DNA of 7,232 bases from an uncultured Devosia sp. (GTDB lineage Bacteria > Pseudomonadota > Alphaproteobacteria > Rhizobiales > Devosiaceae), in NCBI GenBank assembly GCA_913775215.1, contig CAJYKO010000236.1, positions 1 through 7,232 of the forward strand. The letters are read 5' to 3'. The position numbers and the translations under genes were made by a program. Below, in pieces: positions 6,055 through 7,232 of the stretch (positions are counted from its first letter, which is position 1; the number at the start of each line of letters is the position of its first letter). The notes below the pieces were generated by a model. That model worked only from the letters and a program-made list of their open reading frames with translations, was not told the origin of the DNA and did not search any database.

Positions 6055-6531
6055 CTAATCGGCATAAGGATCGGCAATACCGAGCCCGGCCAATATCTTG
6101 GTTTCGAGCCCCTCCATTGCGAGAGCCTCGTCCTCTTGGATGTGATCATAGCCTAAAACGTGCAGAAAGCCATGCACAACGAGATGGGTGAAGTGATCCT
6201 CAAGGCTCGTACCCTGCTCTTCTGCCTCGCGGATGAGGGTTTCCCGTGCCAGCGTGATGTCGCCAAGAATGCCGAGAACAGGTCCGAAAGGCTCGATCTG
6301 CGGGAAACTGAGGACATTCGTCGACGAATCTTTCCCTCGATATTGCGCATTGAGCTCGCGCTGTTCGGCATCGTCGGTCAGAAGCACGGAAATCTCCGCG
6401 GCGCCCTTAATCTTCGGCTTGGCGCCGGCCAGTGCGGCGAGAACCGCGCGTTCAGCGAGCGCGTCAAAGTGTTCGGGCCAGTCATCCGCATTGCGGATGA
6501 CTGCAATTTCAAGCGGGGGAACAGGCGGCAA
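6055..6531 (-). CDS. ybeY: Endoribonuclease / rRNA maturation factor YbeY, TTG start
   Basis: YbeY is a small metal-dependent (zinc) hydrolase fold protein needed for 16S rRNA 3'-end maturation and 70S ribosome quality control. The 158 residues match the family length. The metal-binding signature H-x3-H-x5-H is complete: His120, His124 and His130 in His-Gly-Phe-Leu-His-Val-Leu-Gly-Tyr-Asp-His. The upstream conserved block Tyr-Arg-Gly-Lys-Asp...Thr-Asn-Val-Leu-Ser-Phe-Pro (64-77, with Arg65) is also present. The start is a TTG at 6531, nine bases after the phoH stop. phoH shares this frame and its TAA blocks any longer version, and no ATG or GTG occurs near the expected N-terminus. The ribosome site is weak, so translational coupling to phoH is likely. 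This is the second gene of the phoH-ybeY-corC operon. Confidence 0.95.
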   Translation of the reverse strand: MPPVPPLEIAVIRNADDWPEHFDALAERAVLAALAGAKPKIKGAAEISVLLTDDAEQRELNAQYRGKDSSTNVLSFPQIEPFGPVLGILGDITLARETLIREAEEQGTSLEDHFTHLVVHGFLHVLGYDHIQEDEALAMEGLETKILAGLGIADPYAD

Positions 6532-6540
6532 TTGGTCTTT

Positions 6541-7232
6541 TTACTCGCTACGGGGCGGGATAACGCCAAGGGTCCGGGCTAGGCCGGTCGTGTCACCCTC
6601 TTTTTGGGCAAGCCGGCGCGCGGTATCGGCTTCATAGGCCCGCACGATGCGGCCCACAAGCGCGTGACGCACCACGTCCTTGTCGTTGAAGCGCGAAATA
6701 TGCACCCCTTCGACGCCATCGAGAAGGTTGACCGCCTCGACGAGCCCCGATTTTTCCCCGCGCGGCAAGTCGACCTGAGTCGGATCGCCGGTGACGATCA
6801 TCTTCGAGTTTTCGCCAAGACGGGTCAGAAACATCTTCATCTGCATCGATGTCGTGTTCTGCGCTTCGTCGAGAATGACGACGGCATTGGAAAGCGTGCG
6901 CCCACGCATGAAGGCGAGCGGCGCCACTTCGATGATCCCGGACGTGATGCAGCGCTCGACATTTTCCGGCTTCATCATATCGTAAAGCGCGTCATAGAGC
7001 GGGCGCAGATAGGGATCGACCTTGTCCTTCATATCGCCCGGCAAATAGCCCAGGCGCTCGCCGGCTTCGACGGCCGGACGGGAGAGGATGATCCGATTGA
7101 TATCGCCGCGTTCGAGGAGCGAGGCGGCATGCGCCACGGCCAGATAGGTCTTGCCAGTACCGGCAGGCCCGACGCCGAACACGAGTTCGGAGCGTTCCAT
7201 TGCCCGCATATAGGCGTCCTGCGCCGGGGTGC
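6541..7232 (-). CDS. phoH: PhoH-family ATPase, C-terminal ~two thirds, 5' end outside window
   Basis: This is a cytosolic P-loop ATPase of the PhoH/PhoL family, usually encoded next to ybeY and thought to work in RNA metabolism; the exact substrate is unknown. The frame is open to the right edge, giving about 229 residues of the usual ~330-350, so the N-terminal region before the ATPase core is missing. Walker A is Gly-Pro-Ala-Gly-Thr-Gly-Lys-Thr (minus strand, 7170-7147). Walker B is Val-Val-Ile-Leu-Asp-Glu-Ala-Gln-Asn (about 6883-6857). Family blocks Ser-Arg-Pro-Ala-Val-Glu-Ala-Gly-Glu, Leu-Gly-Tyr-Leu-Pro-Gly-Asp and Val-Thr-Gly-Asp-Pro-Thr-Gln-Val-Asp-Leu-Pro are intact. The Met at 7209 is internal: Thr-Pro-Ala-Gln-Asp-Ala-Tyr precedes it in frame, as is normal just before Walker A in this family. 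ybeY starts nine bases after its stop. Confidence 0.96.
   Translation of the reverse strand, partial: TPAQDAYMRAMERSELVFGVGPAGTGKTYLAVAHAASLLERGDINRIILSRPAVEAGERLGYLPGDMKDKVDPYLRPLYDALYDMMKPENVERCITSGIIEVAPLAFMRGRTLSNAVVILDEAQNTTSMQMKMFLTRLGENSKMIVTGDPTQVDLPRGEKSGLVEAVNLLDGVEGVHISRFNDKDVVRHALVGRIVRAYEADTARRLAQKEGDTTGLARTLGVIPPRSE

Noticed and set aside
1..7232. Search for defence systems, CRISPR arrays, tRNAs, insertion sequences or phage genes
   Set aside because: No short regular repeats, tRNA-like cloverleaf, transposase or terminal repeats were seen, and all but one gene are core housekeeping genes.

Overview
The window looks like chromosomal housekeeping DNA from an alphaproteobacterium, most likely of the Hyphomicrobiales (rhizobial/Devosia-like). 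It is GC-rich with strong C/G preference at third codon positions. The order murJ - trpS - universal stress gene - nfuA, and a phoH - ybeY - corC operon, are alphaproteobacterial patterns. A near-consensus Irr (ICE-box) palindrome upstream of nfuA points the same way. The genus is a guess from gene order, not a measured result.

Layout. Plus strand, left part: the C-terminal ~80% of murJ (1-1244, cut by the window edge), trpS (1312-2343) and a small universal-stress-protein gene (2360-2830). Then comes one minus-strand gene of unknown function (2918-4057), convergent with the stress gene and divergent from nfuA. nfuA (4270-4836, +) follows, with the ICE-like operator at 4232-4250. A strong hairpin terminator at 4866-4897 separates it from a convergent minus-strand operon. 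Read in its own direction that operon is phoH (cut by the right edge), ybeY (6531-6055) and corC (5979-4948). No tRNA, rRNA, CRISPR, insertion sequence or phage gene was seen.

How the genes fit together. MurJ flips lipid II for peptidoglycan synthesis, TrpS charges tRNA-Trp, and NfuA carries Fe-S clusters to target proteins. YbeY acts in 16S rRNA maturation and ribosome quality control, and PhoH is its usual ATPase partner gene. CorC is a soluble CBS-pair protein linked to divalent-cation or membrane homeostasis. This is core biology, not a defence island or mobile region.

The parts most worth a second look are: (i) the iron-responsive operator in front of nfuA; (ii) the unknown 379-residue gene that interrupts an otherwise conserved block, whose C-terminal half resembles, by eye, the N-terminal substrate-binding (LON) domain of Lon-type proteases; and (iii) the reversed orientation of phoH-ybeY-corC relative to nfuA, which suggests a rearrangement.
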